Positions 1 to 8,785 of a stretch of DNA of 64,000 nucleotides are shown one piece after another. The stretch covers positions 7,571,501 to 7,635,500 of the forward strand of contig JAWQUS010000004.1 of assembly GCA_036365455.1 (NCBI GenBank). The letters run 5' to 3'. The DNA comes from Macrosoma leucophasiata. Taxonomy: Eukaryota > Arthropoda > Insecta > Lepidoptera > Hedylidae. Position numbers and translations under genes: made by a program. Below the pieces are notes generated by a model. It searched no databases, had not been told where the DNA came from, and was given only the letters and a program-made list of their open reading frames with translations. The stretch's first letter is position 1. The number at the start of each line of letters is the position of its first letter.

Positions 1-606
1 TCCTTTACTAAATGATCTAAGGTTAGATTAGATACCAATTAAACTGATATAGGTACAAACTTACATATACATACTTAGGAAAATAATATATTATTCAATT
101 AGATGTACAGTACATACCCAATTAATATAACGGTAGTTAGGTATCTAGTTGAATTTGATTATATTTTCCCGTCATAAGTAACTAGTTAGGTGCCTACCTG
201 ATTTGATTTGTGTAGAAATAAATAGACATAGTTACAAGTAAATAGTAACTTACTTTTATGTTTATTTCTACACAAATGAACAATTATTGTTAATTTTACG
301 GATAAAAACCAAGATTAATTTCTAATTAAGTAAGTATTCAACGAAGTGAAACTACAATTGTCAAATTTACCGTATCGTAGCGAGAAAGCTAAAATTAAAA
401 AGCCGTTACAATACTATCTTGCAGCTCAGTCATTCAATTGAGCATCATAGATTTTATCAATGCATGTATTGATAAAATCGCAAGATAAACATTCGTTGCA
501 GGTAGATAGGTAAGTAGGTATACTGTGCGAATACTGATCATGCTTATGTACAAATATATTAATCACTAAGTACCTACCTGTGCCCGCGACTTTGTCCGGG
601 TAATAA
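1..606. other. AT-rich non-coding DNA, no gene seen
   Basis: No open reading frame with a recognisable product. Two small inverted repeats are visible: about 208-275 (arms reading TTTGTGTAGAAATAAA and its complement) and 453-481 (12 bp arms around a GCATGT loop). Otherwise simple AT-rich sequence with many TAGGTA/TACCTA words, which also occur across the rest of the window. Confidence 0.6.
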
Positions 607-608
607 TA

Positions 609-1887
609 GGTTGGGGAAAAAGTCTTTTCGCATTATAGTATGTATGAACTTGTAATAAAATCTCTTTGGCTGAAGTATTTGTATCTGGCTGGTTTTGGTA
701 TCATTGAAAGTTAAAATTTTAAAGAACACAATTCCAAATTCAAATTAGGCAAATGTGTGATTTTCATTTAATTTTCGTACTGTCAAGATGAGTGAATCTA
801 ATGAAGAAATTCGATACATTTTAAAATTTTACTACAAAAATGGTAAAAATGCAACGCAAGCCGCGAAAAAAAATTGCGATGTTTATGGACCTAGTGCAGT
901 GTCTATGAGAGTAGCACAAATTTGGTTTAAGCGTTTTCAATCCGGAAATTTTGATGTCAAAGATGCACCTCGCTCTGGTCGCCCTATCACGGATAAAATG
1001 GATGCCATTTTTGAAAAAGTGGAGCAAGATCTACATATCAGTAGTTACGACGTAGCTGAAGAACTGAGAATTGATCACAAAACAGTTTTGGCGCATTTGA
1101 AAAAAGCTGGGTACAAAAAAAAGCTCGATATTTGGGTACCTCACGAGCTCACTGAAAGAAACCTAATAAACCGTGTACTCATTTGTTATTCTTTATTACG
1201 ACGTAATGAAACCGAATCATTTTTGAAGAAGCTGATAACTGGTGATGAAAAGTGAATCACGTACGACAAGAACGTGCGAAAAAGGTCGTGGTCAAAGGCC
1301 GGTCAGGCTTCACAGACTGTGGCGAAACCCGGGTTAACTCGCAATAAGGTGATGTTGTGTGTGTGGTGGGATTGGAAGGGCATTATTCATTATGAGCTAT
1401 TACCACAAGGCAGGACTATCGATTCTGAACTCTACTGCGAACAACTGATGAGATTAAAGCAAGAAGTTGAGAGAAAGCGGCCGGAATTGATCAACAGAAG
1501 GGGTGTGGTGTTTCATCATGATAACGCTAGACCTCACACATCTATAGCCACTCAGCAAAAATTAAGAGACTTTGGCTGGGAGGTGTTAATGCATCCGCCG
1601 TATAGTCCTGACCTTGCACCTTCATATTTCCACCTGTTTCGACCTCTTTAGAATTCTTTATGCAATGTTAGGTTAACATCACGAGAGGACTGCCAAATGC
1701 ACTTGTCGCGGTATTTTGATGAGAAATCCCAAAATTTTTATAGCAATGGGATCATGTCCCTACCTACAAGATGGCAAAAGGTTATCGAACAAAATAGTAC
1801 ATACATACTTTAGTTAAATTTAAATAAACTATATTAAAAAATGTTTTGAATTATCTTAAAAAATGCGAAGAAACTTTTTCCCCAACC
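609..1887 (+). mobile_element. mariner transposon, copy 1 (inactive)
   Basis: A 1.28 kb Tc1/mariner element. Its ends are inverted: GGTTGGGGAAAAAGTCTTTT at the left and the complement of GAAACTTTTTCCCCAACC at the right, with TA at both junctions (607-608 and 1888-1889), the standard mariner target duplication. It carries one intronless transposase gene in the same direction. It is collinear with the copy at 6661-7927 and very similar along its whole length. The transposase has two stops and a lost catalytic residue, so this copy cannot move by itself. Confidence 0.95.
788..1813 (+). pseudogene. mariner transposase, copy 1: two stops and a catalytic Asp changed to Tyr
   Basis: Cut-and-paste transposase of the DD34D mariner family. 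From ATG 788 to TAG 1811-1813 the frame spans 342 codons, the usual mariner length, with no net frameshift. The N-terminal helix-turn-helix DNA-binding region covers about residues 1-110, followed by the WVPHEL linker. The first catalytic Asp lies in GDEK; the codon immediately after it is TGA (1253-1255) where copy 2 has TGG (Trp). The second Asp is in HHDNARPH. The third, expected in SPDLAPSD, is Tyr (TAT, 1625-1627). A second stop, TAG at 1649-1651, replaces the CAG of copy 2. The damage is therefore point mutation only. Family assignment is secure; the subfamily (irritans/cecropia-like) is from memory. Confidence 0.93.
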
Positions 1888-1950
1888 TAATAAAATGTTT
1901 TTCCGGTCTTTTTAAGTATATAACTAGGTCGTAGCGTTTCCTCCAATTTT

Positions 1951-2222
1951 ACTGGTGGTAGAGCTCCAGTGACGGAGCTCGCGGGCGTAGGCACCACCGC
2001 ATTACCTAATATACTTGCCGCTAAATGGTAGTGTTCAGCACTATCGTGTTCCGGTCAGGTGGTAATGTACGGCCCTGTAATTTCCGGCACAGAGGCATAA
2101 CACCTTAGGCCTCAGGAGTGGCAACGCATCTGCATTTTGACCTTGGTCTTTGTGTGGGTGTCTATAGGCTGCAGTCATCACTTAACATCAATGTGAACTG
2201 CATGCTTGTTTGCCACTTCCAT

Positions 2223-2254
<32 letters not shown>
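1951..2254 (+). repeat. tail-type short retroposon, full copy with poly(A)
   Basis: About 300 bp starting ACTGGTGGTAGAGCTCCAG and ending in an uninterrupted A tract of about 27 bases (2228-2254), as expected for a target-primed retroposon. At least a dozen more copies or fragments on both strands occur in this window, several starting at the same base. The layout resembles the 3' end of the Bombyx BMC1-type LINE as I remember it (actggtggta start, cttaacatc near the end); that comparison is unverified. No protein is encoded. It is either a LINE 3' tail or a SINE that shares one. Confidence 0.8.
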
Positions 2255-2364
2255 GATGTTATAAGCTCATTGGTTTCCTCGATAAATGGACTATCCAGTA
2301 CGCCATGCTCCTGATGCTCCAGCCTCAGTTTCCATCCAGTAGTGTGTCTCTTACGACCGTGTAG

Positions 2365-3245
2365 TTTGGATAGGTCTTTCAAAAATGTTAGGGATGTGCT
2401 AATATCATTTTTCGATTTAGTTAAGCGTTCGTGACTTATTAGGCTTTAAAGTGCCAATTTTCGTTAGAGTCAAGTGTCCCCCCTTTTATCAACTAAACGG
2501 TTGTTGTTAAAAATTCAAACGTTACGGCAATAGTAGCTATATAGTATAACAAAATTAAAAGGAAAACTATCACACTTAAGTTGGCTTTAGAAGTTTGCAA
2601 GTAATAGTCAAACAAATGTATTTATTAAATTTTTACTCGAAAATTTTGAAGAACTTCAAAATTTTCGAGTAAAGGAGATGTTGCGAGCTCGGCTCTGGTT
2701 CGTACACGTTCTCAAAAAATGGGTAAATTAAAGAAGAATCCGAAAAAAATACAATTAATTTATTCACGAATATATTTTAGAGTTACAACCACATTCAATT
2801 CAAACGATTTTATCATTTTCAACTATGTTCAACATAGCGGCGATACAGCCGACGCTTGGGATCAATCTATTTCGATAGTATTTAGAAAATATCACTTTTT
2901 TTCTCCAAGTATTATAATCAAAAAACAATTCAAAAAATGAAAATGTCAAAATGACATTGCCCGCCATATTCGCCATGTTGGTTTTGAGTAGCAATTCTAA
3001 CTGCAAATAATGTTTTGGTAACTGCAAACAAAGCTAAATAAGTGAAAATATGCAGTAAAAAACGCTTTTATATTGATTATGCCTGTTTAATGATATTGTG
3101 TACAATACATGGCCAGAGGTTCATACATTCTTGCAACATCTCCTTTGTAATATTCGCAGAAAATGTTTATTTATTTATTACATCATTTAAACCTAAAAAC
3201 TACGGAACCCTACACTGCGCGTTGCCCGACACGCACTTGACCGGG
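2365..3245 (-). repeat. microsatellite-associated repeat (MINE/Helitron-like), truncated
   Basis: Reverse-oriented relative of the repeat at 49453-50085. The shared blocks are the GTCGGGC...CGCAGTGTAGGGTTCCGTAG end (complement at 3190-3245), the TTTTCCTTTTAATTTCGTTATA block and the AATCGAAAAATGAT block (complement near 2405). The (GACA)n-bearing part of the family is missing here. It is interrupted by the inverted-repeat element at 2673-3146. A 20 bp perfect hairpin (2632-2651 with 2654-2673) sits at the left junction of that insertion. Confidence 0.6.
2673..3146. mobile_element. inverted-repeat element (MITE) nested in another repeat
   Basis: Begins AAAGGAGATGTTGC and ends with its exact complement GCAACATCTCCTTT (3133-3146), so 14 bp perfect terminal inverted repeats enclose 474 bp without a plausible coding frame. 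It separates two blocks of the repeat at 2365-3245 that are much closer together in the sibling at 49453-50085, which supports a later insertion. The target duplication is unclear. Confidence 0.6.
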
Positions 3246-3605
3246 TTTTAATTTCATTGTTTTGCTGAATTAGGTACCTATATTCTACTTTGTCATTCTA
3301 GCTCAGTGATGACTTCATGTAGGTTAATGTATTATGTATCTTCACGCCAACTCCCTTACGGGGTGTTGTACTTGTACCTATTCACTCGCGTAGAGTGTAT
3401 AAACCGAAAATATATTGTCATTTAGTTTGAGGTGCAGAATCTACAGATTACTAATGCTTATATTTTATTCCATCCAATTTGTTGAAGTAGATATAATTGC
3501 ATGTCTTTTGAGATATCGACAAAGTTTTATTTTGCATTGCGGATATTGTGGTGCATCGTTTAGTAAGATTAAACATATAAGTAGTATGAAAGTAAGGTAT
3601 ATATT

Positions 3606-3869
3606 CAGTGGCGTAGCTAACGTGGGCGGCACCCGGGGAGGATGAGCAAAAAAAAAGAAAATACTCCCCACTTTTTGTATCTTTTATTTCTCCATTCTCC
3701 ACTGTTGTGCCCCCTATTTGAGTAAATTCTGCCCCTGGTATATTTTAAGCGAAAGTGAGTTTTGCGTTGCGCTTTCACGTCTAAACAGCTCAAATTTTGG
3801 TTAAGAGAGGGTGTCACCCTCAAACGGGTGGCACCCGGTGCGGGCCGCCCTCTTATAGCTACGCCACTT
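3606..3869. mobile_element. MITE with AGTGGCGTAGCTA termini
   Basis: Left end AGTGGCGTAGCTAACG, right end the complement of AGTGGCGTAGCTATAAG, about 262 bp. The arms also share GGGCGGCACCCGG-like sequence further in. Non-coding; the ORFs here are AT- and G-run artefacts. Termini of this type occur on hAT-like non-autonomous elements, but I do not see a convincing 8 bp target duplication. Confidence 0.65.
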
Positions 3870-4496
3870 TATTCAAAGTACTTATACGAGTAAGTATTTG
3901 ATATAGTTATATCTCTAGGTAAGTAATAGGCGTAAAGGTAACATACATACAGCAATGCTTTTACCTATTTATTATGAAGATTATGCTACAGTGTAGGTAG
4001 AAGTATTGATTGTACTTTAGCAAATTAGGTTGTTAAATATTAATGCTTTTTCCGCGACATTAATAGAGATATAGGTAAGTAGGTACCTAACAACCAATAC
4101 TAACGTCAAGGTGAAATAAGTTCTTTTTACTAAGTATTTTCACTTAAAAATGGTAATTTTGTTTTAAAAATGCCTAAGTTAATTATTATTCTATCATGTT
4201 TATCTGTTGTAAATCTAGAGCTACGGCGTACAAGTAGGTATTAAAGATAATGTGATAATTAATTGAACTGATAAGCGACCGCGACTGTTATGCAATTAGG
4301 GCGTAAACGTCTATTCTTGTAATTATAATTCTTATATTTGTCTTACGGATTTAGCGGCTTAGACCAAAATATAATTATTCAATTCATTTGCCTGCCCCTC
4401 TCTAGAGACAAAAACATCACAATTTACAGCAAAGACTGATAAGTATAGGTACCAACCTGGCGTTCCCTATAGCCAAGCTGCCCCCCTAATCAGATA

Positions 4497-4845
4497 TATT
4501 CCCAGTTACCCCCGCGACGATTGCCACCGGTGGCAAATGGAAAAATAATAACTCAGTTGCCACCGGCGGAGACTGGGACGTGATTGTCCCACTTCAGTTT
4601 CGCTGTACATTGCTTTCTCCATCGTAGAGAATAAAAGGATGAGGCAACTTCTCCTAAACCTGCCTATAATCTCTAAAAAGACAAAGTGCATATATTTCCA
4701 GTTGCCGCCGCGTCGATTGTCACCCGAGGCAAATGAGAAAAAAAAATCACCGGCGCCGACTGGGAAGTGATTCCACTTCAGTTTCGCTGTGGAGAAAGTA
4801 ATGTCTCCATCGTAGAGAATAAAAGGATGAGCCAATTTCTCCTGA
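4497..4845. repeat. two-unit tandem repeat, period about 190-195 bp
   Basis: Two adjacent units share a fixed order of blocks: TATT(C/T)CCAGTT near 4497 and 4690, then GCGACGATTG or GCGTCGATTG, GGCAAATG, CCACTTCAGTTTCGCTGT, and CTCCATCGTAGAGAATAAAAGGATGAG near 4616 and 4805. Divergence is moderate, with small indels. No coding function is evident on either strand. Confidence 0.7.
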
Positions 4846-4869
4846 AACTGGCTGGCGACGCCCCTGCCT

Positions 4870-6240
4870 CACTAATGTAAACTAAGGTGCCGGATTTGGA
4901 ACACCGGAAGGAAGTATTATTTTTCAATTGAACATTCACATGTAACGCACAGATGTAAGTTAGAATAATGTCTTCTTAACGTAAACAGGCTTTCTAAGTC
5001 TGTCATCCAATAATTCACTTAAACTAATCTGTCCTAAGTATCCAAGAGTGATTGCATGTTCTTTTGGTATTTTGCTCACATTATTTATTTGTTGGAAATG
5101 AAACAAAGAAATGGTTACAGGCGTTTATTATTTCATTTTCACTACATAACACATGTAATCGTTAAACTGCAGAATACACTTTAATAATGATATTTGTAAT
5201 GCGATTAATTTTAGTCAATACATTTAGGGATAACCAAATAAATTACGTGCCAATAATAAATATACATACGGGATAAAGTTACAGTATGTTTTTAAAATGG
5301 TAATTTTTGGCATAAGGATATATGAAAAGTATAAAAACCTAAAACAAACATTGATTTGTGACACACCTAGGCAAAATAATAATTGATCTTCACCACGCGT
5401 GTCCATATTCTGTTATAATAATAAATTTAATTTTAAAATAGTAATGTCAGGGGAATGTAGAACCTCTCACCTTGCTTAATTTATTTCTGGAAGCCACGAA
5501 TGCATTCTGTGTTCAAATATTTACATCATTGACAGAAATATACAATTGAAAGAGAAACATTGCATTTCGTTTAAAACATCTCATTCAATGGGAATAATAT
5601 TGACCTTATTTGACTTAATGGAATAAATTTTTGTGCAAGAAATTATTGCATCAGGAATAATTTTATGCATAAAAAACTAGTTTAAATTGTTATCAAGAGA
5701 TTCTTTACGTTTATGTGATTCCTATAACATTAAATATCTTTGACCAAAGAGTATATTGGCAATTTTCTACCGGCCATATTTGAAGAATAACTTGTAATAT
5801 TTCTATGGTGCATGCATTCTAACCTGTGATTTAAAAAATCAAGTACAAGGTTTTTTTGAATAAATCGTACGTTGGCTCGTCTTCAGACGACTGCTTCATT
5901 GGCCAATTGGCGAGCATGAAGGGCTCTCAATCTAATAAATAACGTACTCAACTCAACTCAGATTTCGATGTTTTATTGATTTTAGAGAGATTCAATATCA
6001 CTGGGTCTCCAAATAATAATGTATAGAAATGTAGCTCTCATACAATCATCTCTTTGATTTTGATTCCATTTACGCAAACAAACCAACTGCAATCATAACA
6101 AACACTCACACTTTCAACAAAGACAATGCTGGCAATTCGATTGGTCGCGACAACATTTCACCGAGCGAAAAGGAAACGCGCTGTGGTGGACCATATGGTT
6201 AAGCCCCGCCCACGGAGTACCAAATTACGTGGTACAGGGT
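4870..6240. other. non-coding AT-rich stretch
   Basis: No gene recognised. The only recurrent piece is about 5870-5960, a degraded repeat containing CAATTGGCGAGCATGAAGGGCTCTCAATCTAATAAATAA, related to the tails at about 47920-47970 and 59700-59760. Confidence 0.5.
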
Positions 6241-6480
6241 TCAACAATAAATATTGCACATCGAGCCCAGGAAGGAGACTTCGGCTTATTTCGGGTCTGT
6301 AGAGCGTTATCTCTTTCGCACCGTACCTATTTGACGTTTGTCGACCATTTTGATCAATATTTGACCAATACCGGACTGTCAGTGCTTACGTAGGCAGTGT
6401 GTAACAGAGATAACGCTCTACGAAGTCGAAACGAGCCGATCATCTCTTTCGCAGGCTCGATGTGCAATATTAATTGTTGA
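6241..6480. mobile_element. MITE with 26 bp terminal inverted repeats
   Basis: Left end TCAACAATAAATATTGCACA continuing TCGAGCC. The right end is its complement with one difference. A second internal inverted pair reads TAGAGCGTTATCTCTTTCGC near 6300 and AGAGATAACGCTCTA near 6408. A related fragment in the opposite orientation lies at 14103-14262. Non-coding, 240 bp. Confidence 0.75.
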
Positions 6481-6660
6481 GTACTGTACCATTTTTTGGC
6501 TTAGTTACACTTCTCTACAATATTATTTTGGATAGACAAATTCTCTCTATTTAAAATCCTATTTTATAGCCAATTCAGATTTTCATTAACTGCGAGTGAT
6601 GATAAATATGGAAGTCAGTTCACTCTTTAGAACATCCCGAATGCCTAAATGATTATAATA

Positions 6661-7927
6661 GGTTGGAGAAAAAGTCTTTTCGCATTATAGTATGTATGAA
6701 CTTGTAATAAAATCTCTTTGGCTGTAGTATTTGTATCTGGCTGGTTTTGGTATCAATGAAAGTTAAAATTTAAAAGAACATAATTCCAAATTCAAATTAG
6801 GCAAATGTGTGATTTTCATTTGTTTTTCGTACTGTCAAGATGAGTGAATCTAATGAAGAAATTCGATACATTTTAAAATTTTACTACAAAAAAGGTAAAA
6901 ATGCAACGCAAGCCGCGAAAAAAATTTGCGATGTTTATGGACCTAGTGCAGTGTCTGTGAGAGTAGCACAAATTTGGTTTAAGCGTTTTCAAACCGGAAA
7001 TTTTGATGTCAAAGATGCACCTCGCTCTGATCGCCTTATTACGGATAAAATGGATGCCATTTCTGAAAAAGTGGAGCAAGATCGACATATCAGTAGTTAC
7101 GACGTAGCTGAAGAACTGAGAATTGATCACAAAACAGTTTTGGCGCATTTGAAAAAAGCTGGGTACAAAAAAAAACTCGATATTTGGGTACCTCACGAGC
7201 TCACTGAAAGAAACCTAATGAACCGTGTACTCATTTGTGATTCTTTATTACGACGTAATGAAACCGAATCATTTTTGAAGAAGCTGATAACTGGTGACGA
7301 AAAGTGGATCACGTACGACAAGAACGTGCGAAAAAGGTCGGTCAGGCTTCACAGACTGTGGCGAAACCCGGGTTAACTCGCAATAAGGTGATGTTGTGTG
7401 TGTGGTGGGATTGGAAGGGCATTATTCATTATGAGCTATTACCACCAAGGAGGACTATCGATTCTGAACTCTACTGCGAACAACTGATGAGATTAAAGCA
7501 AGAAGTTGAGAGAAAGCGGCCGGAATTGGTCAACAGAAGGGGTGTGGTGTTTCATCATGATAACGCTAGACCTCACACATCTATAGCCACTCCGCAAAAA
7601 TTAAGAGTTTGGCTGGGAGGTGTTAATGCATCCGCTGTATAGTCCTGACCTTGCACCTTCAGATTTCCACCTGTTTCGGTCTCTTCAGAATTCTTTATGC
7701 AATGTTAGGTTTACATCACGAGAGGACTGCCAAATGCACTTGTCGCGGTATTTTGATGAGAAGTCCCAAAATTTTTATAGCAATGGGATCATGTCCCTAC
7801 CTACAAGATGGCAAAAGGTTATCGAACAAAATGGTACATACATACTTTAGTTATTAAATTTAAATAAACTATATTAAAAAATGTTTTGAATTATCTTAAA
7901 AAATGCGAAGAAACTTTTTCCCCAACC
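6661..7927 (+). mobile_element. mariner transposon, copy 2 (inactive)
   Basis: Second mariner of the same family as 609-1887, with the same left end (GGTTGG(A)GAAAAAGTCTTTT after TA at 6659-6660) and right end (CTTTTTCCCCAACC). The right flank reads TTA, so the right TA is shifted or mutated. Internal identity to copy 1 is high. Its lesions are small deletions rather than the stops of copy 1, so the two copies decayed independently. Confidence 0.94.
6840..7850 (+). pseudogene. mariner transposase, copy 2: two frameshifting deletions
   Basis: Same DD34D transposase as at 788-1813. ATG 6840, stop TAG 7848-7850, 337 codons, exactly 15 bases shorter than copy 1. The 15 bases are a 13 bp deletion near 7340 (after GCGAAAAAGGTCG, with GGTC repeated at the break) and a 2 bp deletion near 7607 (AGAGACTTTGG in copy 1, AGAGTTTGG here). 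Between them the frame is shifted and stops at TAA 7374-7376. All three catalytic-site codons (GDEKW, HHDN, SPDLAPSD) are present in the DNA. Confidence 0.93.
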
Positions 7928-8059
7928 TTATACTTATATGTTCGCCATGTGATATTTGCATAGTAAACATTTGATCCTATAACATAATTAAATTAATTCA
8001 TAAATATTTTCTACCTAACTGCGTCACCTACCGCTGGTCGCTGGGCCAGCCAAGTGAAA

Positions 8060-8065
8060 TTTATT
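8060..8065 (-). terminator. poly(A) signal of Rlip (AATAAA)
   Basis: The minus strand reads AATAAA 25 bp beyond the Rlip stop codon (8090-8092). If used, the 3' UTR would be only about 50 nt. It is the first canonical hexamer after the stop. Confidence 0.55.
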
Positions 8066-8089
8066 AGTCAACAACAAATGAGTCAAAGC

Positions 8090-8785
8090 TTAAGATTTGG
8101 AAAGTATTTCCTTCAAAGCTAATTCTATTTTCAGCTGTATACAAGCTACCCTCTCCTGAAAGATCTGATTAACTAAATTCAGTCTTTTCTGCTCCAACAT
8201 TGCGTTCTCTTTCATCAGTCTCTGTCTCAACTCTTGTTCCTCGGGCGTGTAGTTCTCCTTATTTTCTTTGTTCATCTGCAAATTAGCCTCTTGTTTATTT
8301 TTCAAAGCAACATGACTCCTAAGTTTCACTATTTCGAACTGCTCAGAGTTGATTTTTGCTTGTAGCAAAGATTTTAATTGCAAATACTCGGCGTTCTCGA
8401 GTTCCAGTCGTAACACTTTCAGTTCTTTTTCCGTGAACTTTGGCTTTTCTTTGGGCGGTTCCGCTGAAGCCGTGTCTACCGTGTCTTTAGGTTCTTCGAT
8501 TTCGGTAGATTTGAAGTCAAAATTGTCTTCGAATTCAACTGGGAACGTCGGGTCCTGTAGTTTCGGAGATTCTTTACTTTCTTGGAACGCGTCATCTATT
8601 GTGGGCGGGGTTTTTAGTTCTACGTCCGCTTGCGTTGTGATAGGTTCGTTGGGTGGAGGTTGAGGTTGCGGTTGCGGTTGCGAGTTTCTGTGAACAGGTT
8701 CGTCTTCAGTCTTGTCCTCGATTGAAAGCTGTTGAGCTGGCAGCGTGTTGGGTTCAACAGACTTTTGAACTGATCTAAGTTTTCT
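8090..8785 (-). CDS. Rlip: Rlip coding exon 10 (linker and Ral-binding coiled coil)
   Basis: 696 bp; acceptor TTTCAG; ends in TAA at 8090-8092. Starts RKLRSVQK directly after QLK of exon 9. Residues about 480-590 form a Gln/Pro-rich acidic linker (QPQPQPQPPP; no clear homologue in vertebrates). From about 590 come LRLELENAEYLQLKSLLQAK and later RQRLMKENAMLEQKRLNLVN, two amphipathic helices equivalent to the RALBP1 Ral-binding hairpin and C-terminal coil. The Ser-rich plus-strand frame here is antisense. Confidence 0.93.
   Translation of the reverse strand, partial: RKLRSVQKSVEPNTLPAQQLSIEDKTEDEPVHRNSQPQPQPQPPPNEPITTQADVELKTPPTIDDAFQESKESPKLQDPTFPVEFEDNFDFKSTEIEEPKDTVDTASAEPPKEKPKFTEKELKVLRLELENAEYLQLKSLLQAKINSEQFEIVKLRSHVALKNKQEANLQMNKENKENYTPEEQELRQRLMKENAMLEQKRLNLVNQIFQERVACIQLKIELALKEILSKS

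Noticed and set aside
4506..4835. 109-residue minus-strand frame
   Set aside because: Spans the tandem repeat; the two units translate in different frames, with no homology.
8349..8663. 104-residue Ser-rich plus-strand frame
   Set aside because: Antisense to Rlip exon 10, which has homology, splice sites and codon structure on the minus strand.
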